Notes: generated by a model not told the origin, from the sequence alone. Positions 8,551 through 17,454 are shown, numbered from the stretch's first letter. The stretch is 64,000 nucleotides of DNA from JARRKU01 sp050288425 (GCA_050288425.1 JBNKDU010000032.1:9539-73538), one strand, 5' to 3'. Program-made: numbers and translations.

Positions 8551-9282
8551 CTACAGCGACAACCGTTTGAAGATCGGTTCCGGGATGGCCTTGATCAATG
8601 CCATGATCCATCTCCAGAACCAGCGGGTGTAGACGACATCCCGGGACTTGGCATAGGCCCGCCAGATATCGGCGGCCACCTGCGACGGCGTGGCCGTGAG
8701 CAGGGGCGGCAGGCCCAGGCCGGCGGTCATCTTGGTATGGACGAACCCCGGCAGAACGGTGATCACCCGGACTCGATGCCGGCTCAGCCGGTTGCGCAGA
8801 CCGCTAAGATAGATCTGCAGGGCCCCTTTGGCCGCGCCGTAGATATAGTTGCTCTGCCGGCCCCGGTCGCCGGCCACCGAGCCGATGGCGATGATCAGGC
8901 CCTGCCGGCGGCGGCTGAAATCCGCCGCGATGACCTCCAGGATGGACACCGCGCCGCTGAAATTGGTGTCGATGATCCGGCGGGCCGATTCGAAGTCGGC
9001 CTGGGCCGTCTCCTGGTCGCCCAGGTGGCCGAAGGCCAGCAACACGGCGTCGGGTTTGGGGTCCAGGCGGTGGTAGAAATCGGCATGGCTTTCGTACTCC
9101 AGCGCGTCGAAGGCCACGGCCTCGGCGGATACCTCGTATCGTACCCGGAAGTCCCGGGCCTTCCCGGACAGCAGGTCCAGGTCCCGCGAGGCCAGGATCA
9201 CATCGGCATTGGCCTTGCGGGCGAATTCCCGGGCCGTGGCGTGGGCCATGTCGGAGTTGGCCCCCAGAACGAGCAGTCTCAT
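8551..9282 (-). CDS. dprE2: DprE2-like SDR reductase (polyprenyl-phospho-2-keto-arabinose reductase)
   Basis: 243 residues, a short-chain dehydrogenase/reductase. The Rossmann motif is GANSDMAHA at the N-terminus, with the catalytic Ser in IGSVAG and the YxxxK motif in YIYGAAKGA. The sequence resembles the mycobacterial DprE2 group more than general SDRs, including a C-terminal hydrophobic WFWRWIMALI segment that suggests membrane association. DprE2 reduces the 2-keto intermediate made by DprE1 to polyprenyl-phospho-D-arabinofuranose. The neighbouring DprE1-like and UbiA-type genes make this reading much stronger than sequence alone. The ATG at 9282 is used; an in-frame TTG at 9288 overlaps the dprE1 stop and is a possible alternative. 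Confidence 0.75.
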   Translation of the reverse strand: MRLLVLGANSDMAHATAREFARKANADVILASRDLDLLSGKARDFRVRYEVSAEAVAFDALEYESHADFYHRLDPKPDAVLLAFGHLGDQETAQADFESARRIIDTNFSGAVSILEVIAADFSRRRQGLIIAIGSVAGDRGRQSNYIYGAAKGALQIYLSGLRNRLSRHRVRVITVLPGFVHTKMTAGLGLPPLLTATPSQVAADIWRAYAKSRDVVYTRWFWRWIMALIKAIPEPIFKRLSL

Positions 9283-9284
9283 GG

Positions 9285-10601
9285 TCAAATTCCCAGCCGC
9301 CGCGATTGCAGCGAGTTGAATTTCATGTCCAGCGCATACTTCCGGCGCAGGGCGATAAATTTATTCCGCAACGGGTAGCCGTCGGCGAACATCTTCCGCG
9401 GCATGCGCACATCCTTGGCCAGGTAAAGACGGCCTCCGTGTTCCCGCACCATGGCATCCAGTTCCCCCAGCAGGGCGAAGAGCCGGGGTTCGATTTTGAA
9501 ATCCAGGGCCAGGGTGTAGCCTTCCATGGGAAACGACAGGTAGTTCTGGTTTTGCGGGCCCAGCAGCTTGAGCACGGCCAGAAACGAGCCCATCCCGCTG
9601 CCGGCGATTTTTCCCAGGATGGCCCGCAGGCCTCGGCGGCTGGCATCCTTGGGCAACACGCACTGGTATTGGGTGAAGCCGCCGGGGCCGTAAAGGCGGT
9701 TCCAGTGGGCGATGCCGTCCAGGGGATAGAAAAAGGCATCCAGGGGCGTGGTCCGGTCCTGTGGCCTCGACGGGTGCATGGCGAAATAGAGCCGGTTGAA
9801 CAGGGACACCGCATGGCGGTTGAGAACGAAGCCGGGAATTTCCAGGGGCACGGCGCAGCCCGATGGGCGGGGAAGGCGCAGGCCGCCGTCTTCGGCGTGC
9901 TCCCCCAGCATCAGGACGCTGCGGCCCAGGTGGTCGCCCCTGGCCAGGCAGTCGATCCAGGCCACGGAGTAGCTGGTGTTGCGGTGATCCTCGAACCGGG
10001 CGAAGGCTTCGGCCAGGTTGGCGCAGCGGATGACGGTCTCCCGGATATAGGCGCTGGGAACCCGCCGCAACTTCAAACAGGCCTCCAGGATCAGGCCGGT
10101 GAGTCCCATGCCGCCGCAGGTGGCGTGGAAGAGGTCCTGGTTCTCTTCCGGGCCGCAAGTCACCACTTGCCCGTCGGCCAGCATGAGGCGCAGACGCGTC
10201 ACGCTCTGGCTGAAACAGCCTGCGCTGTGATGATTCTTGCCATGCACGTCGCTGGCGATGGCGCCCCCCACGGTGATCAGCTTGGTGCCCGGCGTTACCT
10301 GGAAAAACCAGCCGCGGGGCAGAAAGTGGTCGATGATCTCCGCCAGGGTCACGCCGCTTTCGCAGGTCAGCAATCCGCTGGACCAATCGAAGGCGATCAA
10401 CTTGTCGTAGCGCTCGGTACGCAGCACCTGCCGGTTCAGGGCACTGTCGCCGTAGCTCTTTCCCAGGCCATGGGCAATCCAGTGACCCGGACGGGCCAGC
10501 AGGGCGGCCGCCTGGGCTTCCGTCTCGAACACAGGGCCATGGGATTCGATGACCGGATATTTCCCCCAGCCGTGCAGTCTTATGGTTCCTGATTCCGTCA
10601 T
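9285..10601 (-). CDS. dprE1: DprE1-like FAD oxidase (polyprenyl-phospho-ribose 2-epimerase subunit)
   Basis: 438 residues. The N-terminal half is a PCMH/FAD_binding_4 domain with GLGKSYGDSALN and TVGGAIASDVHGKNHH, the diphosphate and flavin-binding loops of the vanillyl-alcohol-oxidase fold; the C-terminal half is an ALO-type substrate domain. DprE1 oxidises the ribose 2-hydroxyl of polyprenyl-phospho-ribose. In the stretch equivalent to the benzothiazinone-target Cys of the M. tuberculosis enzyme (recalled as WNICVDF), this protein reads YTLALDF, so Ala replaces Cys; this alignment is from memory. It is translated just before DprE2 and 36 bp after the UbiA-type gene. The first Met at 10601 follows an in-frame TTG at 10604. 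Confidence 0.8.
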   Translation of the reverse strand: MTESGTIRLHGWGKYPVIESHGPVFETEAQAAALLARPGHWIAHGLGKSYGDSALNRQVLRTERYDKLIAFDWSSGLLTCESGVTLAEIIDHFLPRGWFFQVTPGTKLITVGGAIASDVHGKNHHSAGCFSQSVTRLRLMLADGQVVTCGPEENQDLFHATCGGMGLTGLILEACLKLRRVPSAYIRETVIRCANLAEAFARFEDHRNTSYSVAWIDCLARGDHLGRSVLMLGEHAEDGGLRLPRPSGCAVPLEIPGFVLNRHAVSLFNRLYFAMHPSRPQDRTTPLDAFFYPLDGIAHWNRLYGPGGFTQYQCVLPKDASRRGLRAILGKIAGSGMGSFLAVLKLLGPQNQNYLSFPMEGYTLALDFKIEPRLFALLGELDAMVREHGGRLYLAKDVRMPRKMFADGYPLRNKFIALRRKYALDMKFNSLQSRRLGI

Positions 10602-10637
10602 CAATTCGCATTGTCCAAGGTTCGGGGTGCGGGCAGG

Positions 10638-11519
10638 TCAGGCGTACAACAGAATCATGATATTCACCAGCCAAAGCACAATTACAACCTTCATCATGGG
10701 ATCGTGGATCAGCACCTGGGTGGGGGATCCGCTCTTTTCTTCCACGAAGGTGATCTGCAGGTAGCGCAGCAGTCCCAGCAACACCCAGAGGCTGGTAAGA
10801 TAAAGATGCTTGGTGCCGTGTTTGGCCACCACATCGGGCGATACGGTGTAGAGAATATAGGCGACGATGATCACCGAAGCCATGATGCCCATGGCCAGGG
10901 AGATGAACGCCAGATTGTACCCGTCCATGGCTTTGCGCAGCGGGTGGTCCTGGTCGGCCAGCAACAGATCGTCCCGCCGTTTGGCCAGGGCCAGAAACAG
11001 GGCCAGCAGAAAGGTCACGATGACGATCCAGGGGCTGATGGGAATCCGTGCGGCCATGCCTCCGATGAGAATCCGCAGGACGAACCCCAACGCGATGCAG
11101 ACGATATCGACGATGGGCATATGCTTGAGCCCATGGGTATAGGCCACGTTGAGCAGCAGGTAGGCCAGCAGCACGAAGAGACACTCCAGCGAGAGTCCGA
11201 CCACGGCGACGGCCACCGAAACGATGAACAGCACCAGGGCAATGGAGACGGCGGTGGCCGGCGACACCTCGCCGCTGGCGACGGGCCGCCTGCGTTTGAC
11301 CGGGTGGCGACGGTCGTCGTCCATGTCCTTGATGTCGTTGATGGCGTAGACGGCACTGGCCATGAGGCTGAAGGAGGCGAACGCCAGGAACGTCAATCCG
11401 ACGGCCCGCGGTTGGGTCAGCTGGTTGCCAAAAAGGATGGGCAGCCAGATGAAACCGTTTTTCAGATATTGATGCGGCCTGGCCAGCCGAATGCCGGCAC
11501 TGACAATAGTATTTTTCAT
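10638..11519 (-). CDS. UbiA-family prenyltransferase, probable polyprenyl-phosphate phosphoribosyltransferase
   Basis: 293 residues with about eight or nine membrane helices. The active-site motif NDIKDMDDDRRHP (about 62-74) is the metal/diphosphate-binding NDxxDxxxD of UbiA enzymes, and the N-terminal RPHQYLKNGFIWLPILF is typical of the DPPR synthase branch (Rv3806c). That enzyme transfers 5-phosphoribose from PRPP to polyprenyl phosphate, the first step toward polyprenyl-phospho-arabinose. The assignment rests on this motif plus the directly downstream DprE1 and DprE2 homologues. A gene for the intervening 5-phosphatase is not seen here. The leader carries a REPIN-like repeat pair ending about 14 bp before the ATG. 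Confidence 0.8.
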   Translation of the reverse strand: MKNTIVSAGIRLARPHQYLKNGFIWLPILFGNQLTQPRAVGLTFLAFASFSLMASAVYAINDIKDMDDDRRHPVKRRRPVASGEVSPATAVSIALVLFIVSVAVAVVGLSLECLFVLLAYLLLNVAYTHGLKHMPIVDIVCIALGFVLRILIGGMAARIPISPWIVIVTFLLALFLALAKRRDDLLLADQDHPLRKAMDGYNLAFISLAMGIMASVIIVAYILYTVSPDVVAKHGTKHLYLTSLWVLLGLLRYLQITFVEEKSGSPTQVLIHDPMMKVVIVLWLVNIMILLYA

Positions 11520-11532
11520 CCCCAGCGCTTTA

Positions 11533-11657
11533 GGGGACGTTGCTAACTTATTAACTTAATCAACATATACCATGGCCAGTCCGCAAACAAAGCGGATTAA
11601 GTTAATAAGTTAGCAACGTCCCCCATTTCCTTAAGTTAATAAGTTAGCAACGTCCCC
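11533..11657. repeat. REPIN-like element, GTTGC subtype, with an extra right arm
   Basis: The left arm at 11533-11561 (ggggacgttgctaactta...) and right arm at 11595-11623 are perfect inverted 29-nt copies separated by 33 nt. A second, partial right arm (27 nt) follows at 11631-11657. The element fills the gap between the AI-2E permease stop (8 nt away) and the UbiA-type start. The loop sequence has no similarity to loops of other copies. Confidence 0.85.
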
Positions 11658-11664
11658 TATTCTT

Positions 11665-12711
11665 CTATTCTCCTTCTTCTTCGTCCTTGTGTGCCTCCTT
11701 CAGGGCTTTTTCGGGGCCCAGCAGGATGGCCAGCCAGCGGGTTTCGTCGCGGCTGTCCAGGGCGATTTTGGCCGTGATGGTCAGCGGAACGGAGAGCAAC
11801 ATCCCCACCGGGCCCAGCACCCAGCCCCAGAAGAGCAGGGAAAGGAAGACCACCAGGGTCGAGAGCCCCAGTCCCCTGCCCATGTATCGCGGTTCGATGG
11901 CATTGCCCATCACCAGGTTGACGGCAAGATATCCGGCGGCCAACAGCAGGGCTTTGGCCAGTCCCAATTGTACCAGCGCCAGCAGCACCGCCGGCACGGC
12001 GGCGATGATGGAGCCGATATTGGGAACATAGTTGAGCGCGAAAGCCAGCAGTCCCCACAGCAGGGGATGATCCACCCCCAATACCGCCGCCCAGATGGAG
12101 ATGATCACTCCGGTGGCCAGGCTGATCCAGGTCTTGATGGCCATGTATTGTTTCACGTCGTTGAGAAATCGTTCCCAGCGGGCCAGCGAAGCATCCGGCG
12201 CCCCCATGATGGCCTGCAGTTTGTGGGGGAAGCTGGCCGCTTCCAGCAGGATGAAGATCACCGTCATCATGATCAGGAAGCCATTGGTCAGCACATTGCC
12301 CAACCCGTTGAGCACCGAGGCCGCCAGTTTCATGGCCGCCCCCGGATCGAAGATTTCGGTGAGCGCCGGTGTCCTGGAGATGATTCCCTTGCTGTCCAGG
12401 TACTCCAGCACGACGGTGGTCTGGGTTTTGATTTTTGCCTGGTAAACCGGCAGGTCCTGGGAGAATTCGTGGATGGACTGGCCCACCAGGGTGCCGATCA
12501 GGATCATCAGGCCCAGGGCCCCGGTGATGACGATAAACATGGCCGCCACGGATGGCAGGCCCTTGCGCTGGAGCCAGAACATGGGAGGAGCGCTGATGAT
12601 GGCGACGAAGGCGGAGAGCAGAAAGGGCACCAGGATCACGGTGGAGGCTTTCATCCCCGCGATGATGACGACGCAGGCGGCGGCGGCCAATAACGTATCG
12701 GTGGTGCGCAT
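11665..12711 (-). CDS. AI-2E/PerM-family membrane permease
   Basis: 348 residues with about eight membrane helices in the family arrangement: two or three N-terminal helices, a soluble central segment (about 70-150, HEFSQDLPVYQAKIKTQ), then five helices including ALNYVPNIGSIIAAVPAV, the most conserved stretch of the AI-2E transporter family. Members export autoinducer-2 (TqsA) or act as Na+/H+ antiporters or permeases of unknown cargo; the substrate cannot be told from sequence. The C-terminus is highly charged (EKALKEAHKDEEEGE). The stop is only 5 nt from the first base of a REPIN-like element. No promoter was recognised. Confidence 0.8.
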   Translation of the reverse strand: MRTTDTLLAAAACVVIIAGMKASTVILVPFLLSAFVAIISAPPMFWLQRKGLPSVAAMFIVITGALGLMILIGTLVGQSIHEFSQDLPVYQAKIKTQTTVVLEYLDSKGIISRTPALTEIFDPGAAMKLAASVLNGLGNVLTNGFLIMMTVIFILLEAASFPHKLQAIMGAPDASLARWERFLNDVKQYMAIKTWISLATGVIISIWAAVLGVDHPLLWGLLAFALNYVPNIGSIIAAVPAVLLALVQLGLAKALLLAAGYLAVNLVMGNAIEPRYMGRGLGLSTLVVFLSLLFWGWVLGPVGMLLSVPLTITAKIALDSRDETRWLAILLGPEKALKEAHKDEEEGE

Positions 12712-12797
12712 CGGTCGGAATCCCTCCCGGCGGATAGATTCTGGATGGTGATTTGCTTGCCGGCCCCCGGCGCGGCATGTCCGGCCATCAGCGGCCG

Positions 12798-13121
12798 TCA
12801 GCGAAAAAACACCGCCACCCAGACGGTGTCATCCTGCTCGTCGGTCCAGTCCACCCGGTGCCGGGTATGGGCCGGGATGAGCAGGTGGTCGCCCGGCCCC
12901 AACACCACAGGTTCGTCCGAGGACTCTAAACGCACGCCGGCGCTTCCCTTGAGAAGCAATACCCATTCGTTTTCGGACTGATCGTACCAGAACCCTTGGG
13001 GCGAACGATGTCCCCGGGAGACGATGCGCTCCACCCGCACGGTATCTCGATTGAGGATCTCCTGGATCCACTCTTCGGTGAGGCTGTGGGGAATATTTTC
13101 GAAAAAATTGTCAATCTTCAT
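12798..13121 (-). CDS. Small cupin-domain protein
   Basis: 107 residues forming one cupin barrel. GHRSPQGFWYDQSENEWVLL and the second motif PGDHLLIPAHTRHRV match the two conserved cupin boxes; the first has the His and Glu arrangement used for metal binding in homologues, and the second has PGDxxxIPxxxxH. It resembles uncharacterised cupins related to phosphomannose isomerase C-termini; its substrate is unknown. The ATG at 13121 is chosen for the GGAGAGG Shine-Dalgarno 9 nt upstream rather than the longer open frame. It lies 86 bp upstream of the AI-2E permease and could share its transcript. Confidence 0.75.
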   Translation of the reverse strand: MKIDNFFENIPHSLTEEWIQEILNRDTVRVERIVSRGHRSPQGFWYDQSENEWVLLLKGSAGVRLESSDEPVVLGPGDHLLIPAHTRHRVDWTDEQDDTVWVAVFFR

Positions 13122-13272
13122 TCGCCGCAACCTCTCCGTTTCCGGCAAACGATTTCAATTCCCCTGTGCGGGCGGCGGGAAATCGATCCGTGGATCCGGC
13201 CGGGTTCTGGCTGTTGTAGACCAACCGTTCCGCGGCGTCAATCGCACACCACGGGGACGGTCGGCGGAAAAA

Positions 13273-14433
13273 TCAGATCCTGCCGGTAAACAGGGTCAGC
13301 TGGAGCCCGCCGTGATTCAATGGGCGTGATTGCAGGGGCAACGCCTTGCAATGGATCCGCGCCGCCGGGGGGGCCACCAGCGCCAGTCTCCAGCCTTTGA
13401 AATCGCGCTGCAACTTGGTCAGGATACGCGCATAGAACCGGGGAGGAGGTGTATCCGGAGTCAGGCGCAGGCCGTAGGGCGGATTCAGGACGATGAGTCC
13501 GGCTTGATCTCCAAATGTCCGTGGATCGAGGGCGAAGAAATCGCCGGACCCCACCCGGACGGCGTCCTGCAGGCCGAGGCGTTCCACTGCCGCGGCCAAC
13601 CGGGAACAGGCCGTCCCGTCGATGTCCGATGCCCAGATCAGCGGGTAATCCATTTGCCGTACCTCGGTGGAAGCGGTGCGGACCAGGTGGTCCCACTGCC
13701 GGGACCGGAAAGCGGGCCACCGCATGAAGGCGAAGTTTCGCCGCAGGCCGGGGGCGATGCCCTTGGCCATGAGGGCCGCCTCCATGCTGAATGTGCCGGC
13801 TCCGCACATGGGATCCACCAGCGGCCGGTCCGGCCGGTAGCCCGCCGCCTTCAGGATAATGGCGGCGGTGGTCTCCCGCAGGGGAGCCCGGGCGTCATGA
13901 TGCTTCCAGCCGCGCAGATAGAGATTGTCTCCGCTGCTGTCCAGGGAGAGGGTGACACCATCGTCCTTCAGCCGGACATTGAGTGCCTGATCCTCGGAAA
14001 CCGTCGGATCGATGGTCATTTCGGACCAGTGACGTGCGATCTGCCCACGGATGTGTTGGGCGATGGCTTCCGAGTGATAAAGCCGCGACCGCCGGGTGGT
14101 GACCTGGCATCTCGGAACGGTCCCGGCCGGCAGCCACAGGGACCAGTCGACCTCGGCCGCCTTTTTTTCCAATTGCCTGAAATTGGTGGCCCGGAAGCGC
14201 GCCAGGCGGATCAGGATCCGTCCGGCGGTGTGCAGGTGCAGGTTGGCCCGGTAGACATCTATGAGCCGGCCGCCGAAGGCCACCCCGCCCCGGGTGACAT
14301 CGCCAATCGCCACCGATCCGGCCAGCCCGGCGATTTCCCGGCGGCAAATGGGTTCATAGTCCGGCAGGGTGACGGCGAAGAGATCCAGCCGGGCGCCGAT
14401 CACATGGCGCTTGATGCGTTTTTCCAGGTTCAT
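13273..14433 (-). CDS. THUMP-domain class I RNA methyltransferase, RlmL N-terminal-like
   Basis: 386 residues. A ferredoxin-like/THUMP RNA-binding region (about 15-165) is followed by a UPF0020 methylase domain with the SAM-binding MCGAGTFSMEAAL (about 215-227) and the catalytic NPPY in VLNPPYGLRL (about 320). This is the architecture of the RlmL half of E. coli RlmKL, which makes m2G2445 in 23S rRNA, and of related tRNA m2G enzymes. The fused RlmK (m7G2069) domain is absent, as in many bacteria. The ATG at 14433 has GGAGC 5 nt upstream. It is divergent from the DUF362 gene. Confidence 0.82.
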   Translation of the reverse strand: MNLEKRIKRHVIGARLDLFAVTLPDYEPICRREIAGLAGSVAIGDVTRGGVAFGGRLIDVYRANLHLHTAGRILIRLARFRATNFRQLEKKAAEVDWSLWLPAGTVPRCQVTTRRSRLYHSEAIAQHIRGQIARHWSEMTIDPTVSEDQALNVRLKDDGVTLSLDSSGDNLYLRGWKHHDARAPLRETTAAIILKAAGYRPDRPLVDPMCGAGTFSMEAALMAKGIAPGLRRNFAFMRWPAFRSRQWDHLVRTASTEVRQMDYPLIWASDIDGTACSRLAAAVERLGLQDAVRVGSGDFFALDPRTFGDQAGLIVLNPPYGLRLTPDTPPPRFYARILTKLQRDFKGWRLALVAPPAARIHCKALPLQSRPLNHGGLQLTLFTGRI

Positions 14434-14471
14434 GGGGTGCTCCGCGTCACATTGCGCCACGATTTAAAGTC

Positions 14472-14500
14472 TTGATAATGGCATTCATCGATACTAATGT
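14472..14500 (+). promoter_or_regulatory. Candidate promoter for the DUF362 gene
   Basis: TTGATA (14472-14477), a 17-nt spacer and TAATGT (14495-14500) lie in the 180-bp divergent region upstream of the DUF362 gene. The match is moderate and would give a leader of about 107 nt. Confidence 0.35.
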
Positions 14501-14613
14501 GTCCCAATTCGGTGCTGATCTATCAATTGAGCGGTGGATTGTAAATGTACTCATCTTTCCCGGGCCCTCCTGGCGCGGATGATCCAACTGGTGTGAAAGA
14601 AGCATAGCCGCCC

Positions 14614-15720
14614 ATGACCAAGGTTTTTGTCAGAAAAGCAACCTACCAGGCCGGCAGCCTCCAACCATTGATTCGCGAAATGCTCGACAGCCAGGGGCCC
14701 GACTGGATTTCTTCCGGCATGCGGGTGGTGGTCAAACCCAATCTCCTGCTGCCGGCGAAACCCGATCTGGCCATCGTGACCAACCCCCTGATCGTCCGGC
14801 TGGTGGTGGATTACCTGCTGGAAAGAGGGGCCCGGGTGCAGGTGTCCGACAGTCCACCGGTGGGCAGTTTCCGCAAAGTGGCGCGAACCGGTGGTTTCCA
14901 TCAGGTTCTCGAGGGGCTGGATGTGGAACTCAAGGGGTTCGAGGGGTCGGTGGCCGTGAATGTCGGCGAGCCCTTCGGCACCGTCGAAATCGCCCGGGAT
15001 GCCGTGGAAGCCGATCTGGTCATCAATCTGGCCAAACTCAAGGCCCATGCCCAGATGTACCTGACCCTCGGGGTGAAGAACATGTTCGGCACCATCATCG
15101 GGCTGCGAAAACCGGAATGGCACATGCGCGCGGGCATCGACCGGGAGATGTTCGCCAAATTGCTCTTGCGGATCCACGAGGCCGTCTCCCCGGGATTCAC
15201 CATTGTGGACGGCATCCTGGCCCTGGAAGGCCATGGACCGGGAAAGAGCGGTACGCCCCGGGAACTGGGATTGCTGGTGGGTGGGGCCGATGCCCATGCC
15301 GTGGACAAAACCGTCTGCACCCTGCTGGGGATCGACCCCGGAGAACTGCTGACCTGCCGATTGGCCCGGCAGCTCGGGCTGTTCAACGGCGAGGTGCATG
15401 TCAACGGCAACATCGATATCGTCGAGGACTTTCGCTTCCCCGAACTCAACTCCCTGAGCATGGGTCCGGAATCCTTCAACCGGTTCATGCGCCGGTACGT
15501 GATCCAGAAACCGGTGGTGGATAACGAAAAATGCAAGTTGTGCGGCGAATGTTGGAAGGTCTGCCCGGCCGATGTGATCAGCCACAATACCAAGGGCATC
15601 CGGTTCGCCTATGACAAGTGCATCCGCTGCTACTGCTGCCTGGAAGTGTGCCTGCAGGGCGCCATCTGCGCCAAGGAACCGCTGCTGGGCAAGCTGCGGC
15701 GCAGATTGATCCACGATTGA
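14614..15720 (+). CDS. DUF362 protein with C-terminal double [4Fe-4S] ferredoxin domain
   Basis: 368 residues. A DUF362 domain (about 20-270) contains the conserved VVVKPNLLLPAKPDLAIVTNP and LINLAKLKAHAQMYLT stretches. The C-terminus has two Cys clusters, CKLCGECWKVCP (about 306-317) and CIRCYCCLEVC (about 334-344), each able to hold a [4Fe-4S] centre. DUF362 proteins are common in strict anaerobes, especially sulfate reducers and methanogens; their reaction is unknown, and an electron-transfer or metal-dependent role is only inferred. The gene is 12 nt upstream of the HMG-CoA lyase and probably shares its transcript. Confidence 0.8.
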   Translation: MTKVFVRKATYQAGSLQPLIREMLDSQGPDWISSGMRVVVKPNLLLPAKPDLAIVTNPLIVRLVVDYLLERGARVQVSDSPPVGSFRKVARTGGFHQVLEGLDVELKGFEGSVAVNVGEPFGTVEIARDAVEADLVINLAKLKAHAQMYLTLGVKNMFGTIIGLRKPEWHMRAGIDREMFAKLLLRIHEAVSPGFTIVDGILALEGHGPGKSGTPRELGLLVGGADAHAVDKTVCTLLGIDPGELLTCRLARQLGLFNGEVHVNGNIDIVEDFRFPELNSLSMGPESFNRFMRRYVIQKPVVDNEKCKLCGECWKVCPADVISHNTKGIRFAYDKCIRCYCCLEVCLQGAICAKEPLLGKLRRRLIHD

Positions 15721-15732
15721 TTCGGCAAGCCG

Positions 15733-16659
15733 ATGACCGAAACCGTTCAAATCGTCGATGTCGCCCCCCGGGACGGATTGCAGATCGAATGCAAAACGCT
15801 GCCGCCGAAGAAACGGCTGGCATTGATCGATCTGCTCCGGGGGGCCGGGGTGAATTCCATCGAAATCGGTTCCTTCGTAAACCCCCGGCGCGTTCCGCAG
15901 ATGGCCGGTCTGCCGGAGATCTGCAAGGCGCTCGATCTGGCCGGTTCCGTACGCTACACGGCCCTGGTGCCCAATCCCAGGGGCCTGGGGGCGGCAATGG
16001 ATGCGGGCGTGGCCCATGTGCGCATGACCGTGCTGGCCAGCGACTCTCTGAATCGGGCCAACTTCGAGCGTTCCGTGGACGAATCCCTCGCCGCGTTCGA
16101 GACCATGGCCGCCCTGGCCCGGGAACGGCAAACGGCTTTCGGTGCCGTTATCGGCGCGGCGTTCGGCTGCCCCCTGGAAGGCCATGTACCGCCGGACCGG
16201 GTGATGGGGATCGCCCACCGCATGGCCGGCCTGGGCGCCGATGAAATCGTCCTGGCCGATACCACGGGCATGGCCATGCCCCATCAGGTGGCGGACCTGT
16301 GCGCCCGACTGATCGACGAACTGCGCACCCGCCATCCCCAGGCAATGCCGGGTATTCACTTGCACAACACCCGCAATACCGGGTATGCCAATGCCTATGC
16401 AGCCCATCAGGCCGGTATCCGGCTTTTCGACACGTCGCTGGGCGGCATCGGAGGATGCCCCTTTTCGCCCGGCGCACTAGGCAATATCGCCACCGAGGAC
16501 CTCGTCCATATGTTCAACGGCATGGGCGTGCCCACCGGCATCCGGCTGGACAAATGTATCGCCGCATCCAAATGGCTGGCCACCGAATTGGGCAGAGAGC
16601 TGCCCGCCATGATCGGCCGGGCCGAACCCATCTACTTGCAGCCGGCCGGATCGTCTTGA
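15733..16659 (+). CDS. mvaB: Hydroxymethylglutaryl-CoA lyase
   Basis: 308 residues, a DRE-TIM barrel enzyme. VDVAPRDGLQ at the N-terminus supplies the metal and substrate Arg/Asp residues, GIHLHNTRNTG the metal-binding His pair, and GIGGCPFSPGALGNIATEDLV the loop with the catalytic Cys, the signature of HMG-CoA lyases. The enzyme splits HMG-CoA into acetyl-CoA and acetoacetate in leucine degradation and can also serve related acyl-CoA lyase steps. The start is 12 nt after the DUF362 stop. It is not next to other leucine-degradation genes here, so its pathway in this organism is inferred. Confidence 0.88.
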   Translation: MTETVQIVDVAPRDGLQIECKTLPPKKRLALIDLLRGAGVNSIEIGSFVNPRRVPQMAGLPEICKALDLAGSVRYTALVPNPRGLGAAMDAGVAHVRMTVLASDSLNRANFERSVDESLAAFETMAALARERQTAFGAVIGAAFGCPLEGHVPPDRVMGIAHRMAGLGADEIVLADTTGMAMPHQVADLCARLIDELRTRHPQAMPGIHLHNTRNTGYANAYAAHQAGIRLFDTSLGGIGGCPFSPGALGNIATEDLVHMFNGMGVPTGIRLDKCIAASKWLATELGRELPAMIGRAEPIYLQPAGSS

Positions 16660-16717
16660 TCGACATTTGTCATCACCAGGCGGCCAAAACCATATCAACA
16701 AGAAAGGAAGGTACTCC

Positions 16718-17152
16718 ATGGCAGGAATCAACAAAGCGATCATCATCGGCCGATTGGGACGCGACCCGGAAATGCGCTACACGCCCGACGGCACGGCCGT
16801 GGCCAATTTCAGCGTGGCCACATCCGAAGAATGGAAAGACAAGAACACCGGAGAGAAGAAGGAGCGTACCGAGTGGCATCGCGTCGTGGCCTGGCGCCGG
16901 CTGGGTGAAATCTGCGGAGAATATCTCTCCAAGGGACGCCAGGTATATGTCGAGGGCCGCCTGCAGACCCGCTCTTGGGAGCAGGAAGGCGTCACCCGCT
17001 ATTCCACCGAAATCGTGGCCACCGACATCCAGTTTCTCGGCAGCCGCAACGACACCCCCGGCGGCGGGCAGCCCTCCCGCAACCAGCCCGCGGACCAAGG
17101 CTACCCCGAACCGCCCATGGCCGATACCCAGGATGACGATATCCCCTTCTGA
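16718..17152 (+). CDS. ssb: Single-stranded DNA-binding protein
   Basis: 144 residues. The N-terminal OB fold (about 1-108) starts MAGINKAIIIGRLGRDPEMR, contains EWHRVVAWRRLGEIC and ends at TDIQFLG. A short Gly/Gln/Pro-rich disordered tail follows and ends in DDDIPF, the acidic tip that recruits repair and replication partners. Length and order are standard for bacterial SSB. The ATG at 16718 has AAGGAAGG 7 nt upstream, which decides against the open-frame extension into the end of mvaB. A REPIN-like element begins 8 nt after the stop. Confidence 0.96.
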   Translation: MAGINKAIIIGRLGRDPEMRYTPDGTAVANFSVATSEEWKDKNTGEKKERTEWHRVVAWRRLGEICGEYLSKGRQVYVEGRLQTRSWEQEGVTRYSTEIVATDIQFLGSRNDTPGGGQPSRNQPADQGYPEPPMADTQDDDIPF

Positions 17153-17160
17153 GATAAGTA

Positions 17161-17252
17161 GGGGACGTTCCTAACTTATTAACTTAATCTTAAGACGACC
17201 GTGAGAATCGTTATCAATTTCTTGATTAAGTTAATAAGTTAGGAACGTCCCC
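17161..17252. repeat. REPIN-like element, GTTCC subtype
   Basis: Perfect 29-nt inverted arms at 17161-17189 and 17224-17252 enclose a 34-nt loop. It starts 8 nt after the ssb stop. The stem could act as a transcription barrier, but there is no following T-run. Confidence 0.88.
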
Positions 17253-17454
17253 CCTTCCTTTTTATGACAAATTGCGGCGAACAGGGTGACGACATTTGTC
17301 CCTGATTACAAGCCTTTCCATTCGAAGTCATATCAAAACATTGATATTATTTTACAAATATTCTTACGGTCTTTCGGTATGATAATTGCTACAGGCATAG
17401 CGGTTCTTTGCGACTTTTTCGAGGTTCAAGAAATCCATTCATCGGAGGCTGTAC

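Noticed and set aside
14551..16407. A 618-codon minus-strand open frame across the DUF362 and HMG-CoA lyase genes
   Set aside because: Both plus-strand proteins carry unmistakable motifs; the antisense product does not.
17161..17252. Classical Rho-independent terminators for ssb and other genes at the repeats
   Set aside because: The stems are long but have 33-34-nt loops and no T-run; they may still slow polymerase, but they are not canonical terminators.
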